A stretch of 64,000 nucleotides of DNA, from positions 156,663 through 220,662 of the forward strand of contig JBPOFA010000007.1 of NCBI GenBank assembly GCA_051251595.1. The letters are read 5' to 3'. This document shows, in pieces, positions 1-7,234 of this stretch (position 1 is its first letter; each line of letters starts with the position of its first letter). This stretch comes from NORP110 sp051251595 (GTDB lineage: Bacteria; Pseudomonadota; Alphaproteobacteria; Rhodobacterales; Rhodobacteraceae). The notes below the pieces were generated by a model. The model was not told the origin of the DNA. It saw only the letters and a program-made list of their open reading frames with translations, and ran no database searches. Made by a program: the position numbers and the translations under genes.

Positions 1-558
1 CTGTCCGACCTCGATGCGGTGGAGGCCCTGCCAAAGACAGCGGCAGAGGCAATGGGCAGCGTCGATGTTCTGGTGAACAATGCCGGGATCACCCGCGACA
101 ACCTGTTCATGCGCATGTCGGATGACGAATGGAACAGCGTTCTGGCGGTCAACCTAAGTGCCACAATGAAGCTGTGCAAAGGCGTGATGCGCGGCATGAT
201 GAAGGCCAGATGGGGCCGCATCGTGAATATCACATCCGTGGTCGGCGCAACCGGGAACCCGGGGCAGGCGAACTATGCGGCCTCTAAGGCTGGGGTCGTG
301 GGCATGTCCAAATCCATGGCCTATGAAGTGGCCACACGGGGGATCACCGTGAACTGCATCGCGCCGGGCTTTATCACCACTGCGATGACAGACAAACTGA
401 CGGATGACCAGAAATCCGCGATTCTGACGCAGGTTCCCGCCGGTCGGATGGGCAACCCGGATGAAATCGCAGCCGCCGTTGCGTATTTGTCCAGCCCAGA
501 AGCCGCCTATGTCACAGGCACGACGCTGCATGTGAATGGCGGCATGGCCATGCTTTGA
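1..558 (+). CDS. fabG: 3-oxoacyl-ACP reductase FabG (5' end outside window)
   Basis: NADPH-dependent reductase of the fatty-acid elongation cycle; it reduces 3-oxoacyl-ACP to 3-hydroxyacyl-ACP in the cytoplasm. The frame is open from base 1, so the N-terminal Rossmann glycine motif lies upstream of the window. Visible SDR marks are VNNAG, the catalytic serine in NITSVVG, the YAASK tyrosine/lysine pair and the PGFI segment that follows it. The C-terminus VTGTTLHVNGGMAML is typical of FabG. acpP and fabF follow on the same strand, the usual fab order. The only uncertainty is the missing N-terminus, roughly a quarter of the protein. Confidence 0.96.
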   Translation: MSDLDAVEALPKTAAEAMGSVDVLVNNAGITRDNLFMRMSDDEWNSVLAVNLSATMKLCKGVMRGMMKARWGRIVNITSVVGATGNPGQANYAASKAGVVGMSKSMAYEVATRGITVNCIAPGFITTAMTDKLTDDQKSAILTQVPAGRMGNPDEIAAAVAYLSSPEAAYVTGTTLHVNGGMAML

Positions 559-567
559 TGTGAATTT

Positions 568-640
568 TTCAATGCCCCGGTGACGGAATTGCGCTTTTAT
601 TTGAGCATTCGGCGCATTTTTCATGCTGCCGGGGGTTGAA
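568..640 (+). terminator. Long stem-loop downstream of fabG
   Basis: In the 302-base gap between fabG and acpP, TTCAA..CCCCGG (568-580) can pair with CCGGGG.TTGAA (629-640) around a loop of about 48 bases. There is no clear T-run after it. It may terminate or protect the fabG message. Apart from this and the promoter-like site near 707, I see nothing else in the gap. Confidence 0.3.
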
Positions 641-706
641 ACGTTCAGCCGAAAGGGCAACATTCCGCCAGAACGAAATGCCGTCGCGTCCAAGTGGACA
701 AAGCAT

Positions 707-734
707 TTGCCATAGTGATTGTTTATGCTATAGG
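707..734 (+). promoter_or_regulatory. Possible sigma-70 promoter for acpP
   Basis: TTGCCA at 707-712 and TATAGG at 729-734 are separated by 16 bases and lie about 130 bases upstream of acpP. This would give acpP its own transcript, as expected for a very abundant protein. The match is only moderate and rests on inspection. Confidence 0.35.
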
Positions 735-860
735 CGGCGCAAGATTGACGGGAAGGCGAAGGCTTTTCCACAAGTTTCCCCGATAAAATCTGGGGTGAGA
801 GCGGCCTGAAGGCCAAAACGATACAGTGGGCAATGGCCCGGAATAAAGTGAGGAATTGAA

Positions 861-1094
861 ATGAGCGACATCGCAGATCGCGTTAAAAAGATCGTCGTCG
901 AGCACCTGGGCGTAGAAGAAGACAAAGTTTCAGAATCAGCGTCTTTCATCGATGATCTTGGCGCTGACAGCCTTGACACCGTTGAACTTGTGATGGCGTT
1001 TGAAGAAGAATTCGGCATCGAAATTCCTGACGATGCTGCAGAAACTATTCAGACTTTTGGCGACGCTGTTGGGTTCATCACCAAAGCTTCCTAA
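861..1094 (+). CDS. acpP: Acyl carrier protein
   Basis: Small acidic carrier that holds the growing fatty acid on a 4'-phosphopantetheine arm. At 77 residues it has the normal family length. The attachment serine is Ser37 in GADSLDTVEL, followed by the acidic helix AFEEEFGIEI. The start is supported by a GAGG-like ribosome site in the preceding bases. A promoter-like element lies upstream and a strong intrinsic terminator immediately downstream, so it is probably transcribed mainly alone. Codon choice (GTT, GAA, GCT) looks like that of a highly expressed gene. Confidence 0.98.
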   Translation: MSDIADRVKKIVVEHLGVEEDKVSESASFIDDLGADSLDTVELVMAFEEEFGIEIPDDAAETIQTFGDAVGFITKAS

Positions 1095-1115
1095 GCTCTG
1101 ATACAGCTTATTGCG

Positions 1116-1138
1116 ACGGCGCCCTTGGGCGCCGTTTT
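1116..1138 (+). terminator. Intrinsic terminator of acpP
   Basis: A nine-base perfect arm, ACGGCGCCC at 1116-1124, pairs with GGGCGCCGT at 1127-1135 and runs into TTTT. It lies 21 bases after the acpP stop codon. Confidence 0.85.
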
Positions 1139-1214
1139 GCGTTTTAGGGGCTGATTTGCGTTGAAAGGTCACTTTGTGCCCGATTGACGTCTGATGTGGT
1201 TTAAAAGGTGGGAC

Positions 1215-1595
1215 ATGGGGACATATACGCAAAACATGCTCATTGGTTTAGTTGTGGCGGTGCTGTTGCTTGGGTTTGCCTATATGGGCGGCCCAGTCGC
1301 CCTTGGGGCACATCCATGGTGGGGCTTTAAGGTGGGCTATGTCGGGGTGCCGGTCGGTTTGGTGCTGTACCTGACCCAGCTGGCCTGGCGGGCCGGTTAT
1401 GCCCCCAAAGCCGCGCTTTATGCCGTGTTTCTGTGCCTTGCAGCCTATCTGACATATCGCGGAAAAATCCAATTCGCGGCCTCTTATGCCGAAGATGCCG
1501 CGGCGGGGCGAATGTGGTTTTTCGGCTGGATTGCGGTATTTGTGTTTGGGACCCTGTTCGTGACCCATATTTTCGGGCGAAGACGTGGGAAATAA
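1215..1595 (+). CDS. Small integral membrane protein of unknown function
   Basis: I do not recognise a named family. The protein has about 126 residues and four hydrophobic stretches (roughly residues 9-28, 42-60, 64-82 and 97-117), ending in a basic tail GRRRGK, so it is probably a four-helix inner-membrane protein. The ATG at 1215 is preferred over the in-frame ATG at 1194 because AGGTGGG sits just upstream of 1215, while 1194 has no ribosome site. It lies between acpP and fabF but is separated from acpP by a terminator, so a role in fatty-acid synthesis cannot be inferred from position alone. Confidence 0.6.
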   Translation: MGTYTQNMLIGLVVAVLLLGFAYMGGPVALGAHPWWGFKVGYVGVPVGLVLYLTQLAWRAGYAPKAALYAVFLCLAAYLTYRGKIQFAASYAEDAAAGRMWFFGWIAVFVFGTLFVTHIFGRRRGK

Positions 1596-1713
1596 TTGAC
1601 CCTTGATTGTGGTTTGGCAGGGATCGCCATGGAATGTCGCAGGGTGGTCTTGCCCATGCTGGCAACGACAAGGTATGAGTGCGGAACGTAAAGATTTGGG
1701 ATAGGGGCAAAAT

Positions 1714-2976
1714 ATGCGTCGGGTTGTTGTTACGGGACTGGGAATGGTTTCTCCGCTGGCATGCGGGGTCGAGGAAACATGGTCACGGCTGTTGGCCGGG
1801 AAATCGGCTGCGGCCACCATTCAAAGGTTCGATGCAAGTCATCTTGGCACCAATTACGCCTGTGAAGTTAAGAATGGCGACGGGTCCGACGGCACGTTCA
1901 ACGCCGATGACTGGATGCTGCCCAAAGAACGGCGCAAGGTTGATGATTTTATCCTGTTCGGGATTGCTGCTGCTGAACAAGCTGTGCGCGATGCCAACTG
2001 GATGCCCGAGGATGAAGAAGATCGTTTACGCACCGGCGTGATGATTGGGTCCGGGATTGGTGGCCTGACCTCTATCGCCGAAACGGCTATTCTGCTCAAA
2101 GAACGCGGTCCGCGTCGCGTCAGCCCATTTTTCATTCCCGGCGCGTTGATCAACCTGATCAGCGGTCAGGTCTCTATCCGATATGGGTTTAAAGGGCCAA
2201 ACCATGCGGTTGTGACCGCCTGTTCGACAGGGGCCCACGCTATTGGTGATGCGTCCCGGCTGATTATGCTGGGCGATGCTGATGTGATGATTGCAGGTGG
2301 GGCCGAAAGCCCGATCTCGGAAATCGGGATTGCCGGGTTCAACGCCTGTAAGGCGCTGAGCACCAAACGCAGCGATGATCCTGAGGCCGCATCGCGCCCC
2401 TATGATGAGGACCGCGATGGTTTCGTCATGGGCGAGGGCGCTGGTGTTGTCGTCTTGGAAGAATATGAACACGCCGTGGCGCGTGGGGCAAAGATTTATG
2501 CTGAAATCGTCGGTTACGGCCTGTCTGGGGACGCCTATCACATTACGGCACCTGCAGAAGATGGTGATGGTGGTTTCCGGTCTATGAAGGCCGCGTTAGA
2601 GCGCGCAGGCATTGCGCCTGGCGATGTGGATTATATCAACGCCCACGGCACCTCGACCATGGCGGACACGATTGAACTGGGGGCTGTTGAGCGGCTGCTG
2701 GGGGACGCCGCATCCGGTGTGACCATGAGCTCTACCAAATCGTCGACCGGCCATCTCTTGGGCGCTGCAGGCGCGGTAGAGGCTATTTTCTGTATCCTGG
2801 CGCTGCGCGATCAGGTTGCGCCGCCCACGATCAATCTGGACAATCCAGCCGTGACGCCGACGCTTGATTTGGCGCCGCACAAAAAACGCGACCGCAAGAT
2901 TGACGTCGCGCTGTCCAACTCTTTCGGGTTTGGCGGCACGAACGCATCTTTGGTTATGAAGAAGGTGGCGAATTAA
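1714..2976 (+). CDS. fabF: 3-oxoacyl-ACP synthase II (KAS II) FabF
   Basis: Condenses malonyl-ACP with acyl-ACP, the elongating step of type II fatty-acid synthesis. The 420-residue thiolase-fold protein carries the Cys-His-His triad: Cys170 in VVTACSTGAHA, His311 in NAHGTST and His347 in SSTGHLLGAAGA, plus the GFGGTN motif near the C-terminus. An AGGGG ribosome site precedes the ATG. The stop codon overlaps the mltG start by one base, so the two are co-transcribed and probably translationally coupled, an arrangement common in proteobacteria (fabF-mltG). Confidence 0.97.
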   Translation: MRRVVVTGLGMVSPLACGVEETWSRLLAGKSAAATIQRFDASHLGTNYACEVKNGDGSDGTFNADDWMLPKERRKVDDFILFGIAAAEQAVRDANWMPEDEEDRLRTGVMIGSGIGGLTSIAETAILLKERGPRRVSPFFIPGALINLISGQVSIRYGFKGPNHAVVTACSTGAHAIGDASRLIMLGDADVMIAGGAESPISEIGIAGFNACKALSTKRSDDPEAASRPYDEDRDGFVMGEGAGVVVLEEYEHAVARGAKIYAEIVGYGLSGDAYHITAPAEDGDGGFRSMKAALERAGIAPGDVDYINAHGTSTMADTIELGAVERLLGDAASGVTMSSTKSSTGHLLGAAGAVEAIFCILALRDQVAPPTINLDNPAVTPTLDLAPHKKRDRKIDVALSNSFGFGGTNASLVMKKVAN

Positions 2977-4124
2977 TGTGGCGCAACATCGCGTCTAATG
3001 CCCTGACGTTGTTCGTGGTCATCCTTGTTGTTGTGGGTGGCGTCGTGGCTTGGGCCAAGAACCAGTATTCCGCCGCAGGCCCGCTAGAGACAGCGATTTG
3101 CCTGAACGTAGAGCGTGGCTCTAACATGGGGGCGGTGTCTGATACATTGGCCTCCGAAAACGCGATTACGTCGCCGTATATCTTTAAGACCGGGGCGAAT
3201 TACGCCGAAAAGTCGCAATTGCTGAAAGCGGGCCGGTTTTTGGTGCCCTCTGGTGCCTCGATGGAAGAAATCGTTGACATCGTGACCCGGGGCGGGGCCA
3301 GCACATGTGGCACCAAGGTTATTTATCGGATCGGAATCACAAGCGTCGTTGCAGAGGTTCTGGAACTGGACCCTGAAACGAACAGGTTTGTCGAACTGGC
3401 GGAATTTGCCCCGGCGGAGGATGCGGTGCCCGACGCCTATGCAAGGGTGCGTGAACAGGCTGACACAGGCTATGAGATCCAGGTCGTGCCGGGGGCCACG
3501 GTGTGGCAAGTTGTCGAAGGGCTTAAATCGGCGGATTTCCTTGCCGGAGAGGTCACCGAATATCCAACAGAGGGCAGCCTTGCACCGGATTCCTACGAGG
3601 TATCTGTGGATCAAAGCAGGGGTGAATTGCTGGACCTGATGGAGCAAAAGCAGTCTATTCGCTTGGAGGAGGCCTGGGCCAACCGGGCAGAGGGCTTGCC
3701 GCTTAAATCCAAAGAAGAGGCGCTGATACTTGCGTCGATCGTGGAAAAGGAAACTGCGGTTGCGGATGAGCGGCGACAGGTGGCGAGTGTCTTTGAAAAC
3801 CGCTTGAAGCGCGGGATGCGGTTGCAGACGGATCCCACGGTGATTTACGGCGTCACGAAGGGGCAAGGCGTGCTGGGGCGCGGGTTGCGCCAAAGTGAGC
3901 TTCGCCGTGAAACCCCTTATAATACTTATGTTATTGAAGGTTTGCCGCCGACCCCGATTGCAAATCCGGGGTTGGAAAGCATTCAGGCCGCCGTGAACCC
4001 GGATACGACGCCTTATATCTTTTTCGTAGCGGACGGCACGGGCGGCCATGCCTTTGCTGAAACGCTGGACGAGCATAACAAAAATGTTGCGGCCTGGCGC
4101 AAGATTGAAGCGTCAAGGAATTAG
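2976..4124 (+). CDS. mltG: Endolytic murein transglycosylase MltG (YceG-like)
   Basis: Inner-membrane lytic transglycosylase that cuts nascent glycan strands and is thought to set their length. The 382-residue protein has one N-terminal membrane helix (about residues 8-27) and a periplasmic YceG domain. The catalytic glutamate is expected in LASIVEKET (about residue 257). The conserved segments RLQTDPTVIYG and YNTYVIEGLPPTPIANPG are present. Its start overlaps the fabF stop by one base. A GC-rich stem-loop at its 3' end separates it from the convergent YciI gene. Confidence 0.96.
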   Translation: MWRNIASNALTLFVVILVVVGGVVAWAKNQYSAAGPLETAICLNVERGSNMGAVSDTLASENAITSPYIFKTGANYAEKSQLLKAGRFLVPSGASMEEIVDIVTRGGASTCGTKVIYRIGITSVVAEVLELDPETNRFVELAEFAPAEDAVPDAYARVREQADTGYEIQVVPGATVWQVVEGLKSADFLAGEVTEYPTEGSLAPDSYEVSVDQSRGELLDLMEQKQSIRLEEAWANRAEGLPLKSKEEALILASIVEKETAVADERRQVASVFENRLKRGMRLQTDPTVIYGVTKGQGVLGRGLRQSELRRETPYNTYVIEGLPPTPIANPGLESIQAAVNPDTTPYIFFVADGTGGHAFAETLDEHNKNVAAWRKIEASRN

Positions 4125-4146
4125 GGGCGCGGAGCACCGCACCCCT
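4123..4146. terminator. Stem-loop between convergent mltG and yciI-like genes
   Basis: AGGGGCGCGG (4123-4132) pairs with CCGCACCCCT (4137-4146) with one mismatch and a four-base loop. It sits between two converging genes and could stop transcription from both sides, although no long T-run follows. Confidence 0.5.
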
Positions 4147-4151
4147 GATGT

Positions 4152-4466
4152 TTAGCCGGGCATTTGCATGATCTGACCCACATGCATCGTGCCGCCTGTG
4201 TCCAAGAAGGGGCAGGCCTGCGCGATGGCAATGGCGGCGTCGATGTCATCGGCGGACACGATGGTGTAGCCTGACATTGCATGGGGGGCGCCATCGGTGA
4301 TACCTTGAGCTGTGACAGTCTTTGAGTTTCCCAATGGGTTGGCGGGTTCCACAGCCGCTTGGCCAAGCCCTGCGATCCATTCCATATATTTGGCCATATG
4401 GGCCTTACCTTCTTCTGGTGTCGCGGGGGGATTTCCGCCGTGATAGGCGAGGTAGAAATTTGGCAT
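4152..4466 (-). CDS. YciI (YCII-related) family protein
   Basis: A 104-residue single-domain protein of the YCII-related family, small dimeric alpha/beta proteins whose biochemical role is mostly unknown. Family marks are the N-terminal FYLAYHGG, the MAKYMEWIAGLG helix and the central GYTIVSADDIDAAIAIAQACPFL, followed by a beta strand ending in MQMPG. It is the last gene of a three-gene reverse-strand unit with an SRPBCC protein and an ArsR repressor. That grouping recurs in proteobacteria, which suggests the pair is regulated by the ArsR protein. Confidence 0.88.
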   Translation of the reverse strand: MPNFYLAYHGGNPPATPEEGKAHMAKYMEWIAGLGQAAVEPANPLGNSKTVTAQGITDGAPHAMSGYTIVSADDIDAAIAIAQACPFLDTGGTMHVGQIMQMPG

Positions 4467-4488
4467 GTTCTGTCCTTTTTTTGATTTT

Positions 4489-4926
4489 TCAGGGTCGTAT
4501 TAGTAAATCTTCAAGTCGTCGTAGCGCTGAGTTCCAGCCCTTATTCATCATATCGGGGATGTATTCTGCGTTGAGGCCGGTTTGGGTTAGCTGAAAGTGG
4601 GTGCCGCCACTGCCGTTTGGCGATGTTTCAAATGTAATTGTTGAAGTATCCATTGGCTCATCTCTTTCGTCCAAGAAACTAAGGGTGAACTCGACAGATT
4701 GGTTTGGCACAATGTGCAAGACTTGGCCGCCAACCTTTGCTGGGTGACCCTGTGGACCGACCATAATTGCGAACCATGGTCCGGGTTTAGACAAATCTAG
4801 ATTGTGCTGAGTGATCTTTGTCCCTTCAGGTCCCCACCACTGTAACAACATGTCAGTCTGTGTGATTACTTCAAAAACTTTTTCTGGAGCAGCACCAAAT
4901 GTGCGTTCCATGTTCAGTGTTGCCAT
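4489..4926 (-). CDS. SRPBCC / AHSA1-type ligand-binding domain protein
   Basis: A 145-residue START-like helix-grip protein of the AHSA1 (activator of Hsp90 ATPase homologue 1-like) group. It begins ERTFGAAPEKVFEVITQTDMLLQWW, with the typical tryptophan-rich turn WWGPEGT. The core ends in a long C-terminal helix, MMNKGWNSALRRLEDLL. Such proteins bind small hydrophobic molecules in a deep cavity, but the ligand here is unknown. The start lies three bases after the stop of the upstream ArsR gene, so they form one transcript. Direct evidence is limited to fold-level motifs. Confidence 0.9.
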   Translation of the reverse strand: MATLNMERTFGAAPEKVFEVITQTDMLLQWWGPEGTKITQHNLDLSKPGPWFAIMVGPQGHPAKVGGQVLHIVPNQSVEFTLSFLDERDEPMDTSTITFETSPNGSGGTHFQLTQTGLNAEYIPDMMNKGWNSALRRLEDLLIRP

Positions 4927-4929
4927 CGT

Positions 4930-5250
4930 TTACGATTCCTTTTGATCAAGGGTGGCCTGAAGTCGATCAAGGCTGCTGCCCCAGAATTCGCGGTAAGTCA
5001 TAAGCCAATCGCTGACAGCTTGCATTGTGTCAGGGCGGACGGAATACAGGCGGCGTTGTTTGTCGATGCGTTGGTCAATCAAACCTGCCTCTCTCAAGAT
5101 TTTGAAATGACGTGACAAAGCGGGGGGTGAAATTTCCGCCACGTTTTGCAGATCGCCGGCGGAGAGTTCTCCTTGATTGAGTAATCGCTCGACAATGGCA
5201 AAACGTGTGGGATCACCCAGTGCAGAGAATGTTTGTATTAGATCCGTCAT
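4930..5250 (-). CDS. ArsR-family winged-helix transcriptional regulator
   Basis: A 106-residue repressor. The winged helix covers about residues 8-80: DPTRFAIVERLL, then the recognition helix region ISPPALSRHFKILREAGLI and a wing with DKQRRLYSVRP. The usual metal-binding cysteines of ArsR/SmtB proteins are absent; the protein contains no cysteine at all. It therefore probably senses an organic ligand or protein rather than a metal. It heads the operon with the SRPBCC and YciI genes, and the AT-rich region upstream (5251-5330, with TTAATTAA near 5275) may contain its operator. Autorepression is inferred from family habit. Confidence 0.92.
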   Translation of the reverse strand: MTDLIQTFSALGDPTRFAIVERLLNQGELSAGDLQNVAEISPPALSRHFKILREAGLIDQRIDKQRRLYSVRPDTMQAVSDWLMTYREFWGSSLDRLQATLDQKES

Positions 5251-5367
5251 GGATACTTATTAATTTTAAAAAAGGTTAATTAACAATAAGGAAAAATAAA
5301 TATTGTAAATTTCACAAATTTCTGTCCATTTTGTGAACACTGCGGACGCAACCTAAGGTAGAAAAAT

Positions 5368-5396
5368 TTGACTTTTGCATCCTGACATGATAGAAA
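5368..5396 (+). promoter_or_regulatory. Probable promoter of the GTA cluster
   Basis: TTGACT (5368-5373) and TAGAAA (5391-5396) are separated by exactly 17 bases, a good sigma-70 arrangement, about 80 bases upstream of the first GTA gene. In R. capsulatus the structural cluster is transcribed from one region upstream of g1 and needs the activator GafA. No activator site could be recognised here by eye. Confidence 0.55.
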
Positions 5397-5415
5397 TCGG
5401 GACAAGCTAGAAGAC

Positions 5416-5456
5416 GTGAAACACCGGTCGTGGGAACACTTGAGGGCCGATTTCAC
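5416..5456 (+). other. Stem-loop in the GTA leader
   Basis: GTGAAA (5416-5421) pairs with TTTCAC (5451-5456), with additional inner CGG/CCG pairing. It lies between the probable promoter and the first GTA gene and so would form in the 5' leader RNA. Function unknown. Confidence 0.35.
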
Positions 5457-5476
5457 ATCGCTCGTGCGGAAAAAGC

Positions 5477-5824
5477 ATGAGAGGCGAATTACAACAAATG
5501 AGTTTGATTAAACCCGAGGGAAGTGACGGGAGCCCGGATCCAGATTTGGTTCGGACGCGGGAGCATTATGAGAACGCGATCGATATGTTTCAGGTCATGA
5601 CGCGAAATGCAGCGCGTGGTGAGCTGGGAACCGAAAGCGAAAATGCCAAGGCAATCAGGGGTCTTGGGTCTGCAACGCAATTGCTTTTCAGTGAGAAACA
5701 GAAAGTTGAAACAAGCCTTAACAAACAAGCCGGTGTCGTTGGCGGATACGCGATCGACTTTGATGCGGCAAGACGCGAGATCAGACGCCGAATGGCTTTG
5801 CTCCGCGCCGCAAGAGACGATTGA
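5477..5824 (+). CDS. orfg1: GTA small terminase subunit (g1)
   Basis: First gene of the GTA structural cluster. In R. capsulatus the g1 product acts as the small terminase, handing DNA to the large subunit for packaging. The 115-residue protein is highly charged and probably helical: REHYENAIDMFQVMTRNAARG, then a long C-terminal helix DFDAARREIRRRMALLRAARDD. The ATG at 5498 is an alternative start, since both upstream ribosome sites are weak. It overlaps the large-terminase gene by about 60 bases. The assignment rests mainly on position at the head of the cluster and small helical character. Confidence 0.75.
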   Translation: MRGELQQMSLIKPEGSDGSPDPDLVRTREHYENAIDMFQVMTRNAARGELGTESENAKAIRGLGSATQLLFSEKQKVETSLNKQAGVVGGYAIDFDAARREIRRRMALLRAARDD

Positions 5825-7121
5825 TGCGTTTCTGAATGATCTCGATGAGGGAGCGCTTATGGCGCTTCCTTACCTTTTTGAGTTCTGGGCCATGTCCCAT
5901 CAATTGCCACCAGAGGGCGAGTGGCGGTCCTGGGTGATCCTGGGCGGGCGCGGGGCCGGCAAGACCCGGGCCGGGGCTGAATGGGTGCGCAGTCAGGTTG
6001 AGGGGTCCTTGCCCCTTGATCCTGGACGGGCGCGGCGCGTGGCGCTTGTGGGCGAAACCATAGAGCAGGTGCGCGAGGTCATGGTCTTTGGCGAGAGCGG
6101 GATATTAGCCTGTTCGCCGCCGGACCGTCGGCCGGTTTGGAACGGCACGCGGAAAATGCTGGAATGGCCCAATGGGGCAACGGCGCAGGTTTTTTCGGCC
6201 AGTTCGCCGGAATCTCTGCGCGGCCCGCAATTTGATGCGGCCTGGGTGGATGAGTTGGCCAAGTGGAAGAAGGCCGAGGAAACCTGGGACATGCTGCAAT
6301 TCGGGTTGCGCTTGGGCGAGGACCCGCGCGTGGTGATCACGACGACGCCGCGCAATGTTGGGGTGCTGAAGCGCATTCTTGCAACGGGGTCGACCGTGAC
6401 GACCCATGCCCCAACCGAAGCGAACCGCGCTTTTCTGGCAGAGTCGTTTTTGGCTGAGGTTAAGGCGCGCTATGGCGGCACGCGTTTGGGGCGCCAAGAG
6501 CTGGATGGAGTGTTGCTGGATGATGCCGAGGGCGCGTTGTGGACGTCAACGGGTATTGAAGCAGCGCGTTGCGAAACCGCGCCGGAGTTTAGCCGGGTGG
6601 TTGTGGCGGTTGATCCGCCTGTGACGGGGCATTCGGGGTCTGATGAATGCGGCATCGTGGTGGTCGGCGTGGTGCAAGACGGGCCGCCGCGGGACTGGCT
6701 GGCGGTGGTGCTGGAAGACGCAAGCGTTTCTGCGGCAACGCCATTGGTTTGGGCGCAAGCAGCGCTGGATGCGATGACGCGCCATGGGGCGGATCGGTTG
6801 GTGGCAGAGGTCAATCAGGGTGGCGATCTGGTAGAATCGGTGATCCGGCAGATTGATCCGCTGGTGCCCTATCGGGCGGTTCGGGCCTCTCGCGGCAAGA
6901 TCGCGCGGGCAGAGCCTGTGGCGGCGCTTTATGAACAAGGGCGGGTTGCCCATCTGCGCGGGTTAGAGCTGTTGGAAGATCAGATGTGCCTGATGACGGC
7001 ACGTGGGTACGAAGGCAAAGGCAGCCCGGATCGGGTGGATGCGTTGGTCTGGGCGCTGCATGAGGCGATTCTGGACCCGGCATCCGGGTGGCAGCGCCCG
7101 AGGGTGCGTACGCTCGGGTAA
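5763..7121 (+). CDS. orfg2: GTA large terminase (g2), packaging ATPase and nuclease
   Basis: Motor that drives DNA into GTA heads and cuts it. About 452 residues from the ATG at 5763. The frame is open back to 5607, but that extension lies inside g1 and shows no family resemblance. Walker A is GGRGAGKT (residues 61-68) and Walker B is FDAAWVDELAKW; a coupling segment ITTTPRN follows. The RNase H-like nuclease begins at VAVDPPVTG with the metal-binding aspartate, continuing with LVAEVNQGGDLV. Both domains look intact, so packaging should be functional. The exact start is uncertain because no strong ribosome site is seen within g1. Confidence 0.93.
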   Translation: MRQDARSDAEWLCSAPQETIDAFLNDLDEGALMALPYLFEFWAMSHQLPPEGEWRSWVILGGRGAGKTRAGAEWVRSQVEGSLPLDPGRARRVALVGETIEQVREVMVFGESGILACSPPDRRPVWNGTRKMLEWPNGATAQVFSASSPESLRGPQFDAAWVDELAKWKKAEETWDMLQFGLRLGEDPRVVITTTPRNVGVLKRILATGSTVTTHAPTEANRAFLAESFLAEVKARYGGTRLGRQELDGVLLDDAEGALWTSTGIEAARCETAPEFSRVVVAVDPPVTGHSGSDECGIVVVGVVQDGPPRDWLAVVLEDASVSAATPLVWAQAALDAMTRHGADRLVAEVNQGGDLVESVIRQIDPLVPYRAVRASRGKIARAEPVAALYEQGRVAHLRGLELLEDQMCLMTARGYEGKGSPDRVDALVWALHEAILDPASGWQRPRVRTLG

Positions 7122-7127
7122 AGGTTT

Positions 7128-7149
7128 GTTTTACCCCTTACGGTAAAAC
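7128..7149 (+). other. AT-rich stem-loop between g2 and g3
   Basis: GTTTTACC (7128-7135) and GGTAAAAC (7142-7149) form a perfect eight-base stem with a six-base loop, just after the terminase stop codon. It is in the 113-base gap before the portal gene; no T-run follows, so it is not a classic terminator. Confidence 0.4.
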
Positions 7150-7234
7150 CAATCCAACGAAGATTTTACGAACAGACTGATGGGAACAGGGCAATCCGGG
7201 CCATGTTCGGGCAGCGGTTCTAGGAGACGAAAAT

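Noticed and set aside
3084..4076. Long reverse-strand frame (330 codons) opposite mltG
   Set aside because: Composition is Arg/Pro/His-rich and shows no domain; mltG on the plus strand explains the conservation.
5260..5290. CtrA-type box (TTAA-N7-TTAA) upstream of the GTA genes
   Set aside because: TTAA elements are present near 5260-5280 but with six or ten bases between them, not seven, and the region is simply AT-rich.
5607..5762. Upstream extension of the large terminase frame
   Set aside because: It lies inside the small-terminase gene, has no family resemblance and no ribosome site. The ATG at 5763 leaves about 60 residues before Walker A, as expected.
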